DNA from: G963662905 sp963662905
Lineage (GTDB): Bacteria > Bacteroidota > Bacteroidia > Bacteroidales > WRLA01
Direction: 5' to 3'
NCBI GenBank assembly: GCA_963662905.2
Contig: CAXXFD010000003.1
Coordinates: 1,302,001-1,366,000 of the forward strand
Length of the DNA: 64,000 bases
Under the pieces are notes generated by a model, which was given only the letters and a program-made list of their open reading frames with translations, was not told where the DNA came from and ran no database searches. Made by a program: the position numbers and the translations under genes. Position 1 is the stretch's first letter. Every line of letters starts with the position of its first letter. This document shows positions 27,101 through 35,601 of this stretch, one piece after another.

Positions 27101-29129
27101 CGGTATATTCCTGTATTCCGGCACAAACTTAAAAATAGACGAAGCATGTATTGGAAATACAACTCCCTGTTCCAATTACCAGCCCACCATTTTTAAAAAC
27201 CTGGACTATGGCATTAAAATATTTAATTGGGGAGCCAACGAAACATTTAGTATTCAAAACACAAACTTTGACAGCAACTACCGCGGAATTTATGCTTCCG
27301 GCTCAAACCTGCCCACAATAAAAGACAACGTATTCATTGTCAATAAAATCGACACCCTCTCCGAAGATTTTCAATACGGTTGCTACTTAGAGCAATGTAC
27401 GGGATACGAATTTACCAATAATGTATTTTACGACCAGGAGGGTTTTAATGAAGACATCAATACCCTGGGCTTGATATTGCTCAATTCCGGTGAGGAAAAC
27501 AACCTGATCTATAACAACCAGTTCACCAACCTGAAATACGGGACTTATTGCCAGGGATACCATCATCACAGGAACAATATGACCCAAGGTCTTGAGTTAA
27601 GGTGCAACGATTATACAAATTGCCTGTATGACGAAGCAAATGTGCCCAATAAAGATTATAACAACAATTGGATAGCTGACGACCGCAACGGCATTGCCTA
27701 CAAGCAGGGACTACCTGATAATTTATCAAACTCTTCTGAAGATAAGGCAGGCAACACCTTTAGTGATAATAGTATTAACGGACATATCGACCTGGACAAT
27801 ACCCAAATTTACAATACCGACCAGTACAGATTCATGTATTTCCACCATATTACAGGATCTGCTCCAAATCTAAGAATAAAGCCTTTAACCCACCCGGGCC
27901 TATTATCAGTTAATATCAAAGAAAGCACCAGATGGGACTACTTCAACAAAGAAACTTCCTGCCCTTCCGATACCAGCAGTGGTGGCGCGCCCATTGATAT
28001 TAAAATTGCAGAAAACACATCCTTGACTGACAGCATCGAACAATCCACAGCCCAACTTGCCCAATTGGTTGACGGCGGTGACACGCCGGGCCTCAGTCAG
28101 GAAGCCCAGTATGCCCAGCCCCAGGATTCTGCTGAACTGTTAACAAACTTGCAGGCGAGTTCGCCTTACCTGAGCGACACGGTACTGAAAAACACGGCCA
28201 CAAACGATTTGGCTTTGAGTAATGAAAGGGTTCGCGACATCATGGTTGCCAACCCGCAAAGCGCAAAAAGCAGCACTATCCTGCACAGCCTGGAAAACCG
28301 ACAGTACCCCCTGAGCGATCAAATGATGGCAGAAGTTTTGCAGGGAGAAAACCAATACAGCGCAAGGGAAATACTCGAAGGCCGCATCAGCCGCCTGCAG
28401 CACAGAAAAGACAGGCTGGCCCAGGATATTGAGCGCCATTATATGCAGGACAGCCTGCAATACGAGGCCCTGATCAGTTTCCTGCAGAATGAAAGCGGCA
28501 TACATTCCGCTTACCGCGAAGCCTTCCTGCGCCAAGCTCATGGCGATAAAGCCGGGGCACAAACCAAAATGCAGGAAATTGGAAACTCTTTAAGCGGCAG
28601 TGCTTTGCAGGAACACCTTAAACTAAATCAAATCCTACAAATAAGGGACAGCATTCATTTACTAGAGCTTATCCAAAACGACAGTTTACTCTTGCAAAAC
28701 CTGGAAGAAATAGCCTGTACGCCTAATTCCACAACCGGGGCTTATGCACGCAATGTTTTATTGGCAGCCCGCAAAACAACTTATAACGAACCCCTGTATC
28801 TACCGGAAAAGACCTTGAAATCGTGCAGTATAACTGACCCCTTTGAAAAATACCGTAATATAGAATTACCTGAAACCGAAAATCCAATATTAAGGCTCCA
28901 ACCCAACCCGGCCAGAGAGCATATAAACATTAATTTTGAACATTGTCCCGAAGAGAAACAGTTGAATATCTTCAATCAAAAAGGCCAATTAATGGACAGG
29001 ATAATCATTACAGAAAGCACTCATAAGTACACTTTAAGCCTTGAAACCTACCCTGCCGGAATCTATATTGTACAGGTATATTGTAATAATACTTTAGTGG
29101 ATGCCCAGCAGTTCAGCATTATTAAGTAA
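24102..29129 (+). CDS. Giant T9SS-secreted protein with Asp-box propeller and beta-helix
   Basis: The start at 24102 (1675 residues) gives a clean signal peptide (MLKQKLFFGLTAILFAF..., cleavage after SMAQ). The N-terminal 750 residues carry at least five Asp-box motifs of the sortilin/BNR propeller kind (STNGGRDWLP, SLDGGQSWEP, STDGGNNWTD, TKDYGQNWEH, SQDTGRTWTE). The middle (about 830-1250) is Asn-rich with the look of a right-handed parallel beta-helix. A charged Gln-rich helical stretch follows (about 1310-1560). The last ~75 residues are a type A type IX sorting domain (LQPNPAREHININ to QQFSIIK), so it is exported and probably anchored at the surface. Function unknown. Its tail is nearly identical to those of the next two genes. 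Confidence 0.85.
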   Translation: MLKQKLFFGLTAILFAFVQTSMAQTWEHTYRNTQGDYLTKINAIENQTQGLDTNQLKNYRIKQYHRFRAFWDCRINQQGEATHYANALQDAVSEMHSTEQAVPSSDRTWKFIGANKSSGYQWQGMGHVRAIWVDTSDMATMLAGSNSGGLFKSTNGGRDWLPLTDDYQVLGVTGIVVNPNNKDEIFISSYLGNGTLVSECSFGIIKSLDGGQSWEPAEATQGMISESSYVKLAMHPSGIDTMFAIRNNRPGVSVFRSTDRWQTKEIVYETNEKFLEEFRFQANHPENIILYGEALLKSTDGGNNWTDISLNIGYGDTIEQIEAITHPISEKYGILIIKGASSGPAIYRTHDFFNTFELLNTSSVNSSYFGTSINGAINLQDTNKFVFGGVATGSFQIINGDSVAPLHKFNIHDDNRSMLQIIMADGEEEIYIGNDGGLISTSDLGFSIKDRSLNGMSITQHYGLSIDPDFPVIFAGTQDGNATKKTLSNWINIKCDMYKSAYSGESDKILSEWFRFKGYLYLFLNTTDHNTFGVDYNSAQTQDTLKIIGMAPISTNPLDNGSFYTGAHDLFRIPPNNLDTLWQPLSNLNHSPDSQFIKASRRLRALTICPADTNCIIMAYNMPGGWYKVPVVINGQNDTVPSTSLFRTKDYGQNWEHIRETNLIWHAITDLEFSSNDPAKVWMTTGMYWGEHVFYSQDTGRTWTEISQNLHKVPASCVTYDPIAPYNQIYVGNDLDAWFTNDTLINSKGLHQWLPMAEGMPIVPVTEIEISTGKIKRIVAATFGRGVWELDYDCLSKDITGILVNTDQTWNTPRLITGDILIMDSATLTIQNTEINFAPDVTITVDEHSKLVVDNSKLSCGCSDAFWGGIRSEGINTPQVWEKPHIVIRNNSEISNAQAAISNASQWFNSTGWETIITCSNSKFTNNRYDVVLKPYAMKPVSPNFIHFNKCSFTTNDLYFISDRQIPDHIFSIGVDDIEINGCTFANECTIPMPVYEKGDGIFLYSGTNLKIDEACIGNTTPCSNYQPTIFKNLDYGIKIFNWGANETFSIQNTNFDSNYRGIYASGSNLPTIKDNVFIVNKIDTLSEDFQYGCYLEQCTGYEFTNNVFYDQEGFNEDINTLGLILLNSGEENNLIYNNQFTNLKYGTYCQGYHHHRNNMTQGLELRCNDYTNCLYDEANVPNKDYNNNWIADDRNGIAYKQGLPDNLSNSSEDKAGNTFSDNSINGHIDLDNTQIYNTDQYRFMYFHHITGSAPNLRIKPLTHPGLLSVNIKESTRWDYFNKETSCPSDTSSGGAPIDIKIAENTSLTDSIEQSTAQLAQLVDGGDTPGLSQEAQYAQPQDSAELLTNLQASSPYLSDTVLKNTATNDLALSNERVRDIMVANPQSAKSSTILHSLENRQYPLSDQMMAEVLQGENQYSAREILEGRISRLQHRKDRLAQDIERHYMQDSLQYEALISFLQNESGIHSAYREAFLRQAHGDKAGAQTKMQEIGNSLSGSALQEHLKLNQILQIRDSIHLLELIQNDSLLLQNLEEIACTPNSTTGAYARNVLLAARKTTYNEPLYLPEKTLKSCSITDPFEKYRNIELPETENPILRLQPNPAREHININFEHCPEEKQLNIFNQKGQLMDRIIITESTHKYTLSLETYPAGIYIVQVYCNNTLVDAQQFSIIK

Positions 29130-29143
29130 GTTCTTCAATCAAT

Positions 29144-29166
29144 ACAGGGAGCTGTAAGCTCCCTGT
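29144..29166 (+). terminator. Spacer hairpin 1 of the secreted-protein array
   Basis: ACAGGGAGCT (29144-29153), loop GTA, AGCTCCCTGT (29157-29166): a perfect 10-bp stem followed by TTTCC. It sits in a 54-nt spacer between stop and next start. The loop is the reverse complement of that in the other two copies. Confidence 0.7.
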
Positions 29167-29183
29167 TTCCAACACTTCAAATC

Positions 29184-30797
29184 ATGAACAAATTTTTCAT
29201 ACTTATTATCATAGCATGTCCGTTTCTATTAGCAGCCCAGCAGGATTATACATGGAAAAAAAATATTCATTACAACACAAAAGCTGAAGATATTTTTACC
29301 AGCCCTGATATGAGTTATCTACTCACCTACAACTTAAAAAATAAAGGAGAATCAATTATGGGGTTTATCGCCAAGACAGATATCAATGGCAATATACTTT
29401 GGGAAAAGGAAATCCACATTTACGCCACGGACGGGCAGGAAACAGAAAATGCTATACACAACAGCATACAGGATTCCGCAGGGAATATTTATGGAATCGG
29501 CTCATTCGCTACCCGTACCTCTTCCTATGAAAACCCATTCATTTTTAAACTAAATCCATTGGGCGAAAAAGAATGGGGGCTTATGTATGACAGCCCCGAC
29601 TTTAACGCACATGGATACGATATTGCCTTTGCCAAAGATGGCAACCTTATTGCACTGATGCGCGACATTTTTCCTGACGAATCACTGACAAAGTGCAATA
29701 TCCTCAAATACAGCCCCCAGGGCGAGCTGATATGGAACTGCCCTGTGCCCTCATTTGCCAGCGATACCAATACGGGCGCACCCTACATCAGGGATATTGA
29801 GGTACTGCCCTCAGGCGATATTATTGGGGGCGGAGATTGTTATTACCAGATCAGCTATATGTTGTGGCAAAGAAGCCCTTTTGTAGCACGGATTAACAAT
29901 TCCGGCAGGCTGGCCTGGGATCATGTGCCCCGCACCAAAGACACGGTTTCACCGGTAAATATTGATAAAATTCTATTATTAGAAGGAGGCAATGAGTTTA
30001 TCGGGCTGGGCGAACATTTGTTTCAAAATTTCAGCAGCCCAACCCTTTTCCGCTACGATATCTCGGGCCACAATATTAAAAACAACCGCAGTTTTGAATT
30101 TGATGGTTACTCAATTACTAAATACTTTTCCGGAACAATGGTCAATGATTCAACAATGATTAATTCCGCAAGGTGGCATCCCAAAAGCTATGCCCCAGAT
30201 ACTCTGCCCTATATTGAGTTTTCGGGTAAAAGCCTTGCCATAAAACTGGATACCAATGGAATAATTATGAAAATTAAAGTTTTGATAGATGATGACATGG
30301 GATTCCCCGCTCACGTAGCCAAAACACCGGATGATAAGTTCCTGTTTTTTGGTTATGAATTTGATGAGAACACAATCCCCACCACCGTACTTTTCAAACT
30401 CAATTCCGATCTGGAATACGACAGCCTGCAAACCGACACCAACCATTATGACCCCTGGTGCCCGGGCGGCATCAGCAGCGGGGCTGTGGAGTTTTATGCA
30501 GAGGATTTTATCATTACCACAGCCACGGGCGAGCTGCCCAAAAAGCCGGAAAACAAAATACAAATAGCACCCAACCCGGCAAAGGAGCATATCAACATTA
30601 GTCTTGAACATTGTCCCAGGGATAAACAGTTGAATATCTTCAATCAAAAAGGCCAACTAATGGACAGGATAATCATTAGCGAAGGCTCTCATAAGTACAC
30701 TTTAAGCCTTGGAACCTACCCTGCCGGAACCTATATTGTTCAGCTATATTGCAATAATAGACTTTTGGACGCCCAACAGTTCAGCATTATTAAGTAA
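29184..30797 (+). CDS. T9SS-secreted protein, tandem paralogue 1
   Basis: The 537-residue protein has a signal peptide (about 1-18, ending LLAAQ), a repetitive beta-rich body with propeller-like strands (AKTDINGNILWEKEIH type repeats, of the kind seen in outer-surface beta-propellers), and a type A type IX sorting domain (IAPNPAKEHIN to QQFSIIK). Long stretches (roughly 29460-29830) are nearly identical in DNA to paralogue 2, while the N-terminal 70 residues differ. Function unknown. It follows the giant protein after a 54-nt hairpin spacer without a promoter, so read-through expression is likely. Confidence 0.8.
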   Translation: MNKFFILIIIACPFLLAAQQDYTWKKNIHYNTKAEDIFTSPDMSYLLTYNLKNKGESIMGFIAKTDINGNILWEKEIHIYATDGQETENAIHNSIQDSAGNIYGIGSFATRTSSYENPFIFKLNPLGEKEWGLMYDSPDFNAHGYDIAFAKDGNLIALMRDIFPDESLTKCNILKYSPQGELIWNCPVPSFASDTNTGAPYIRDIEVLPSGDIIGGGDCYYQISYMLWQRSPFVARINNSGRLAWDHVPRTKDTVSPVNIDKILLLEGGNEFIGLGEHLFQNFSSPTLFRYDISGHNIKNNRSFEFDGYSITKYFSGTMVNDSTMINSARWHPKSYAPDTLPYIEFSGKSLAIKLDTNGIIMKIKVLIDDDMGFPAHVAKTPDDKFLFFGYEFDENTIPTTVLFKLNSDLEYDSLQTDTNHYDPWCPGGISSGAVEFYAEDFIITTATGELPKKPENKIQIAPNPAKEHINISLEHCPRDKQLNIFNQKGQLMDRIIISEGSHKYTLSLGTYPAGTYIVQLYCNNRLLDAQQFSIIK

Positions 30798-30811
30798 GTT
30801 CTTCAATCAAA

Positions 30812-30834
30812 ACAGGGAGCTTACAGCTCCCTGT
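30812..30834 (+). terminator. Spacer hairpin 2 of the secreted-protein array
   Basis: ACAGGGAGCT (30812-30821), loop TAC, AGCTCCCTGT (30825-30834), extended by A-T pairs (AA before, TT after). It again lies in a 54-nt stop-to-start spacer. Confidence 0.7.
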
Positions 30835-30851
30835 TTCCAACATATCAAATC

Positions 30852-32471
30852 ATGAATAAGCTCTACTTTCTTATAATTCTAATTATTACAATTCCATCGC
30901 TTTCCACAGCCCAATCCGATTATATCTGGAAAAAAGAAATGCTAACTAACTCCAGTGCAACTAATATTTCGATTTCATCTGACGGAGGTTATCTTCTGAC
31001 ACTAAACCATGATAACCATGGTCACCTTGACATGGGTATTGTTATTAAAACCGATATCAATGGCAATATATTATGGGAAAAGGAAATACACACATACGCC
31101 ATAGATGGCCAGGAAACTGAAAACGCCATACACAATAGCATACAGGATTCCGCAGGGAATATTTATGGCATAGGTTCATTCGCTACCCGTACCTCTTCCT
31201 ATGAAAACCCATTCATTTTTAAACTAAATCCATTGGGCGAAAAAGAATGGGGGCTTATGTATGACAGCCCCGACTTTAACGCACATGGATACGATATTGC
31301 CTTTGCCAAAGATGGCAACCTTATTGCACTGATGCGCGACATTTTTCCTGACGAATCACTGACAAAAAGCAATATCCTCAAATACAGCCCGCAAGGCGAG
31401 CTGATATGGAACTGCCCTGTGCCCTCATTTGCCAGCGATACCAATACGGGTGTCCCTTACATCAGGGATATTGAGGTGCTGCCCTCAGGCGATATTATTG
31501 GGGGAGGAGATTGTTATTACCAGATCAGCTATATGTTATGGCGACTCAGCCCTTTTGTAGCGCGTATCAATAATTCCGGCAGGCTTGCCTGGGATCATGT
31601 GCCCCGTATCAACGATACCGTTTCGCCCTGGGGCATAAATAAAATTTTGTTACTGGAAGGAGGAGATGAATTTATTGGGCTTGGTGAATGTATATTCCAA
31701 AATTTCAGCAGCCCAACCCTTTTCCGCTACGATATTTCGGGGCATAATATCAAAAACAACCGCAGTTTTGAGTTTGATGGCTACCAAATAAGCCAGTATT
31801 ATTCCGGTGCGCTGCTCAATGATTCTGTTCTAATTGCCTCAGGGAGATGGTGGCCCAAAGATACCACAGCTGACACACTGCCTTATTTTGAAGATTATGG
31901 CAAACATCTGGCCGTTAAACTGGATACCAGCGCAAAAATTATTAAAACCAAAATGCTAATAGATGACAATAAAGGAATACCGCCGCACGTAGCCAAAACA
32001 CCGGATAATAAATTTCTGTTTTTTGGATATGAATTTGATGAGAACACCATCCCCACCACCGTACTTTTCAAACTCAATTCCGACCTGGAATACGACAGCC
32101 TGCAAACCGACACCAACCATTATGACCCCTGGTGCCCGGGCGGCATCAGCAGCGGGGCAGTAGAGTTTTATGCGGAAGATTTTATTATTACCACTGCCAC
32201 GGGCGAGCTGCCCAAAAAGCCGGAGAACAAAATACAAATAGCACCCAACCCGGCCAGAGAGCATATAAACATTAATTTTGAACATTGTCCCGAAGATAAA
32301 CAGTTGAATATCTTCAATCAAAAAGGTCAATTAATGGACAGGATAATCATTACAGAAAGCACTCATAAGTACACTTTAAGCCTTGGAACCTACCCTGCCG
32401 GAACATATATTGTACAGGTATATTGCAATAATACTTTGGTGGATGCGCAGCAATTCAGCATCATTAAATAA
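30852..32471 (+). CDS. T9SS-secreted protein, tandem paralogue 2
   Basis: The 539-residue protein has the same layout as its neighbours: signal peptide (MNKLYFLIILIITIPSLSTAQ), propeller-like body, and C-terminal type IX sorting domain. Residues about 70-215 are nearly identical to paralogue 1, whereas the signal peptide and the segment around YYSGALLNDSVLIASGRWWP match paralogue 3. This patchwork points to recombination between the copies. The sorting domain is almost identical to that of the 1675-residue protein. Confidence 0.8.
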   Translation: MNKLYFLIILIITIPSLSTAQSDYIWKKEMLTNSSATNISISSDGGYLLTLNHDNHGHLDMGIVIKTDINGNILWEKEIHTYAIDGQETENAIHNSIQDSAGNIYGIGSFATRTSSYENPFIFKLNPLGEKEWGLMYDSPDFNAHGYDIAFAKDGNLIALMRDIFPDESLTKSNILKYSPQGELIWNCPVPSFASDTNTGVPYIRDIEVLPSGDIIGGGDCYYQISYMLWRLSPFVARINNSGRLAWDHVPRINDTVSPWGINKILLLEGGDEFIGLGECIFQNFSSPTLFRYDISGHNIKNNRSFEFDGYQISQYYSGALLNDSVLIASGRWWPKDTTADTLPYFEDYGKHLAVKLDTSAKIIKTKMLIDDNKGIPPHVAKTPDNKFLFFGYEFDENTIPTTVLFKLNSDLEYDSLQTDTNHYDPWCPGGISSGAVEFYAEDFIITTATGELPKKPENKIQIAPNPAREHININFEHCPEDKQLNIFNQKGQLMDRIIITESTHKYTLSLGTYPAGTYIVQVYCNNTLVDAQQFSIIK

Positions 32472-32485
32472 ATTCTTCAATCAAT

Positions 32486-32508
32486 ACAGGGAGCTTACAG
32501 CTCCCTGT
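32486..32508 (+). terminator. Spacer hairpin 3 of the secreted-protein array
   Basis: ACAGGGAGCT (32486-32495), loop TAC, AGCTCCCTGT (32499-32508), followed by TTTCC. It is the third 54-nt spacer, nearly identical to the other two. Confidence 0.7.
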
Positions 32509-32525
32509 TTCCAACACTTCAAATC

Positions 32526-34145
32526 ATGAATAAGCTTTACTTTCTTATAATACTAATTATTGCAATTCCATCGCTTTCAATAGCTCAGTCTGATTATATC
32601 TGGAAAAAAGAAATCCGCACCAACACCTATGCGTCGAACATTTCAATATCCCCTGACAGCGGCTACCTTTTAACACTAAACCGAGACGACAAAGGTCGAT
32701 ATGACATGGGCATTATCATTAAAACAGACATTAATGGCAACTTACTATGGACAAAAGAAATTCACACTTTTAATATGGATGGTACTGTAGCAGAAAATGC
32801 TGTTTTTAACAGCATACAGGACACAAACGGAAACATATACGCCGTTGGTATTTTTCAGGGATCGGGTTATTATTCATACAATCCTTTCATAGTAAAGCTT
32901 AACCCTTCGGGCGAAAAAGAATGGGGACTTATGTACGAAGTGCCTAATGAATCTGGCTCATGTTCGGATATTGTTTTTGACAAAGACGGTAACCTTATCA
33001 CACTTATGCATTATATCTGGCCGCATGAACCTTCTACTCACAGCAATATCCTCAAATACAGCCCTCAGGGCGAATTAATCTGGAACTGCCCTGTACCCTC
33101 CTTTGCAAGCGATACCAATACGGGCGTCCCCTACATCAGGGATATAGAGGTGCTGCCTTCAGGCGATATTATTGGGGGCGGAGATTGTTATTACCAGATC
33201 CGCTATATGTTTTGGCAAAGAAGCCCTTTTGTAGCACGGATTAACAATTCCGGCAGGCTTGCCTGGGATCATGTGCCCCGCACCAAAGATACGGTTTCAC
33301 CTGTGAATATTGATAAAATTGTAATATCAGAAGGAGGCAATGAGTTTATTGGGCTGGGCGAACATTTGTTCCAAAATTTCAGCAGCCCTACCCTTTTCCG
33401 CTACGATATTTCGGGGCACAATATCAAAAACAACCGCAGTTTTGAGTTTGACGGTTATTTAGCCAGCCAATATTATTCCGGTGCACTGCTCAATGATTCT
33501 GTTCTAATTGCCTCAGGGAGATGGTGGCCCAAAGATACCACAGCTGACACACTGCCTTATTTTGAGTATAATGACAAAAACTTGGCTATAAAGTTAGACA
33601 CGAGCGGCAACATTAAAAAGATAAAAATCCTGATGGATGACTCCAAGGGATTTCCTGCTTACGTAGCCAAAACACCGGATAATAAGTTCCTGTTTTTTGG
33701 TTATGAATATGGCGAAAACACCATCCCCTCCACCGTACTTTTCAAACTCAATTCCGACCTGGAATACGACAGCCTGCAAACCGACACCAACCATTATGAC
33801 CCCTGGTGCCCGGGCGGTATCCCCAGCGGGGCGGTAGAGTTTTATGCGGAAGATTTTATCATTACCACAGCCACGGGAGAGCTGCCCAAAAAGCCGGAAA
33901 ACAAAATACAAATAGCACCCAATCCGGCAAAGGAGCATATCAACATTAGTTTTGAAGCCCTGCCGCAAAAAGGCGAGCTGCTTATTTTCGACCTGCAAGG
34001 CAGGATGCTGGCCACTTATCCATTGCCACAGGGCACAGAAGAATATGTTTTATCTTTGGAGGGCTTCAAATGCGGGAACTATATTTTGCAGGTTGTTTGT
34101 GGGAATAAATTTGTAGGAGCACGGCAGTTTGGGGTGATACAATAG
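32526..34145 (+). CDS. T9SS-secreted protein, tandem paralogue 3
   Basis: The 539-residue protein has the signal peptide and N-terminus of paralogue 2 and shares the central region and the DPWCPGGIPSGAVEF segment with both others, but the stretch at about residues 80-175 has diverged. Its sorting domain differs from FEALPQKGELLIFDLQGRM to the C-terminus, so this is the only copy without the common tail. It is the last of the array and no further hairpin spacer follows. Confidence 0.8.
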   Translation: MNKLYFLIILIIAIPSLSIAQSDYIWKKEIRTNTYASNISISPDSGYLLTLNRDDKGRYDMGIIIKTDINGNLLWTKEIHTFNMDGTVAENAVFNSIQDTNGNIYAVGIFQGSGYYSYNPFIVKLNPSGEKEWGLMYEVPNESGSCSDIVFDKDGNLITLMHYIWPHEPSTHSNILKYSPQGELIWNCPVPSFASDTNTGVPYIRDIEVLPSGDIIGGGDCYYQIRYMFWQRSPFVARINNSGRLAWDHVPRTKDTVSPVNIDKIVISEGGNEFIGLGEHLFQNFSSPTLFRYDISGHNIKNNRSFEFDGYLASQYYSGALLNDSVLIASGRWWPKDTTADTLPYFEYNDKNLAIKLDTSGNIKKIKILMDDSKGFPAYVAKTPDNKFLFFGYEYGENTIPSTVLFKLNSDLEYDSLQTDTNHYDPWCPGGIPSGAVEFYAEDFIITTATGELPKKPENKIQIAPNPAKEHINISFEALPQKGELLIFDLQGRMLATYPLPQGTEEYVLSLEGFKCGNYILQVVCGNKFVGARQFGVIQ

Positions 34146-34224
34146 TCAAAGGAAATATTATCAGGATATACCAAACAAAGATGCCGGAGCGTTGTTATTT
34201 CTCAAACAAGAAACGCGTAAAAAA

Positions 34225-34455
34225 ATGCTCAAATTACTCCTTCTGACTACAGTTCTTCTCGGAATTGCCTTTGCCGGCATTGCTATTAAGATGTTTGTGT
34301 TTAAAAACGGTGTTTTTACCAAGTCATGCAGCTCTCACGACGACAGTGCAGGGAAACATGGAGGCTGTGTCTGCGGAGGCACGGATAAATCGAAATGCAA
34401 AAACAAGAACAAGCATAAAGAGTTCAACATTAAGGTGGAGCCCTATCGCGGATAA
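34225..34455 (+). CDS. Small Cys-rich single-pass membrane protein
   Basis: The start at 34225 gives 76 residues beginning MLKLLLLTTVLLGIAFAGIA, one membrane segment, followed by KMFVFKNG and a soluble tail with SCSSHDD, GGCVCGG and KCKNK (four Cys). It resembles short conserved membrane proteins of this phylum found near flavin/Fe-S electron-transfer genes, and loosely NqrM, the Na+-NQR maturation protein that also has clustered Cys. That resemblance is from memory and unproven. The next gene, convergent, is a ferredoxin-like protein. Confidence 0.65.
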   Translation: MLKLLLLTTVLLGIAFAGIAIKMFVFKNGVFTKSCSSHDDSAGKHGGCVCGGTDKSKCKNKNKHKEFNIKVEPYRG

Positions 34456-34522
34456 GCCTTGCCTCAGAAGTACCTGCAGTTTTTAAGCTGATTTCATGTC
34501 TCGATAAAACCTTTGTATTGGC

Positions 34523-34541
34523 GTTGCAATGCCATTGCAAC
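34523..34541. repeat. Perfect inverted repeat between convergent genes
   Basis: GTTGCAAT (34523-34530), GCC, ATTGCAAC (34534-34541). Further ATTGCAA copies follow near 34555. There is no T run, so it is not a typical terminator, though its place between convergent genes fits transcription termination. Confidence 0.5.
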
Positions 34542-34591
34542 ACCGTTTCAACAGCATTGCAAGGCTAATGCAGATTATATAAACGAAAGAT

Positions 34592-35494
34592 TTACACCCA
34601 TTCTTCCTTCAGCAATTCACCCTGCAAGCCAACAATAATGGATTTCACCGGCACTTTTCGGCCGGCATTGGCCTGTGCTGCTTTCACGATATGGAGCAAA
34701 CCGCTGCAACAAGGCACCTGCATCATCATCACTGTGATGGTATTCACTTTTGCGTCATCAATCATCATGCGCACTTTTTCGATATAAGAATCTATGCCCT
34801 GATCCAGCTTGGGGCAAAGCACGGCCAGACTTTTGCCTTTGAGGTAATCCTGATGGAAATTTCCCATAGAAAATGCAACACAATCGGCAGCAAGCAAAAG
34901 GTCGGAATTTTGAAAATAGCTGGCATTGGGCTGCACCAGATGCATTTGCACCGGCCATTGCTTTAACTGGCTGGTCTGCGCTCCAAGGGCAGCAGCCGGC
35001 ACATCCGGATCAATATTTCCAAAGTCCATACTTTTTGAGCCCGGACATCCCCCACCATGGTGATGATGCATTTGAGCGACTTGCTGAACGGCTTGTGGTT
35101 TTTTGCCACTGTTATGCACCTCGCGGATGACTTCCTTTACATCAAAATCGATTTTTCCTTCATTTTCGAGCATATAATTTACGGCCTCTTTGAGATAAAC
35201 CGTTTCATTATGATCTTTCAGGTGCTTCATATGAGCCAAAACCGTATTGCGGCCTTTTTGGATCATCAAAGCAATTACCTCCGTTTCGTTATAGGGCTGT
35301 GCTTCACGCTTTTCAATACTGATGGCGTCTTGCGGACAATGTCCCAGGCAAGCGCCTAATCCATCGCACATCAAATCACTCACCAGGCGCGCTTTTCCAT
35401 CAATAATCTGCAAAGCACCTTCATGGCATCCGGGCACACAAAGTCCGCAACCATTACATTTTTCCTCGTCGATATGAACAATTTCTCTTTCCAT
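34592..35494 (-). CDS. 4Fe-4S ferredoxin-like protein with His-rich linker
   Basis: The 300-residue cytoplasmic protein has an N-terminal ferredoxin domain. The first cluster motif is CNGCGLCVPGCHEGA (about 14-28); the second is CDGLGACLGHCPQDA (about 43-57), which keeps three Cys in this spacing. A His/Gly-rich piece (MHHHHGGGCPGS, around 140) and a C-terminal half with two further Cys (VPCCSGLL) follow. The family occurs widely in anaerobes, often beside hcp-type nitrosative-stress regulators; the electron partner is unknown. It is transcribed away from the Crp/Fnr gene, with a -7 element and an operator in between. Confidence 0.8.
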   Translation of the reverse strand: MEREIVHIDEEKCNGCGLCVPGCHEGALQIIDGKARLVSDLMCDGLGACLGHCPQDAISIEKREAQPYNETEVIALMIQKGRNTVLAHMKHLKDHNETVYLKEAVNYMLENEGKIDFDVKEVIREVHNSGKKPQAVQQVAQMHHHHGGGCPGSKSMDFGNIDPDVPAAALGAQTSQLKQWPVQMHLVQPNASYFQNSDLLLAADCVAFSMGNFHQDYLKGKSLAVLCPKLDQGIDSYIEKVRMMIDDAKVNTITVMMMQVPCCSGLLHIVKAAQANAGRKVPVKSIIVGLQGELLKEEWV

Positions 35495-35521
35495 GGCGTA
35501 TCATTTTTTTTAATTTTGAGA

Positions 35522-35529
35522 CAAATATA
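35522..35529 (-). promoter_or_regulatory. -7 element of the ferredoxin-like gene
   Basis: TATATTTG on the minus strand (35529-35522) matches the Bacteroidota -7 consensus. No TTTG is found at the -33 spacing, which suggests dependence on an activator. The leader is about 25 nt. Confidence 0.55.
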
Positions 35530-35550
35530 TTGTGCCCCGGGATTAAAAAC

Positions 35551-35566
35551 TGTAACCTAAGTTACA
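35551..35566. promoter_or_regulatory. Crp/Fnr-type operator TGTAAC-N4-GTTACA
   Basis: TGTAAC (35551-35556) and GTTACA (35561-35566) form a perfect inverted repeat with a 4-nt spacer. It is in the divergent promoter region of the ferredoxin-like and Crp/Fnr genes. Its centre lies about 41 nt upstream of the predicted ferredoxin-gene start, the class II activator position. The GTAAC-N4-GTTAC form resembles, from memory, HcpR-type sites. Another repeat, GGTATT-TT-AATACC, lies at 35571-35584. Confidence 0.6.
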
Positions 35567-35601
35567 ATTTGGTATTTTAATACCGAAATTAACAAAATAT
35601 T

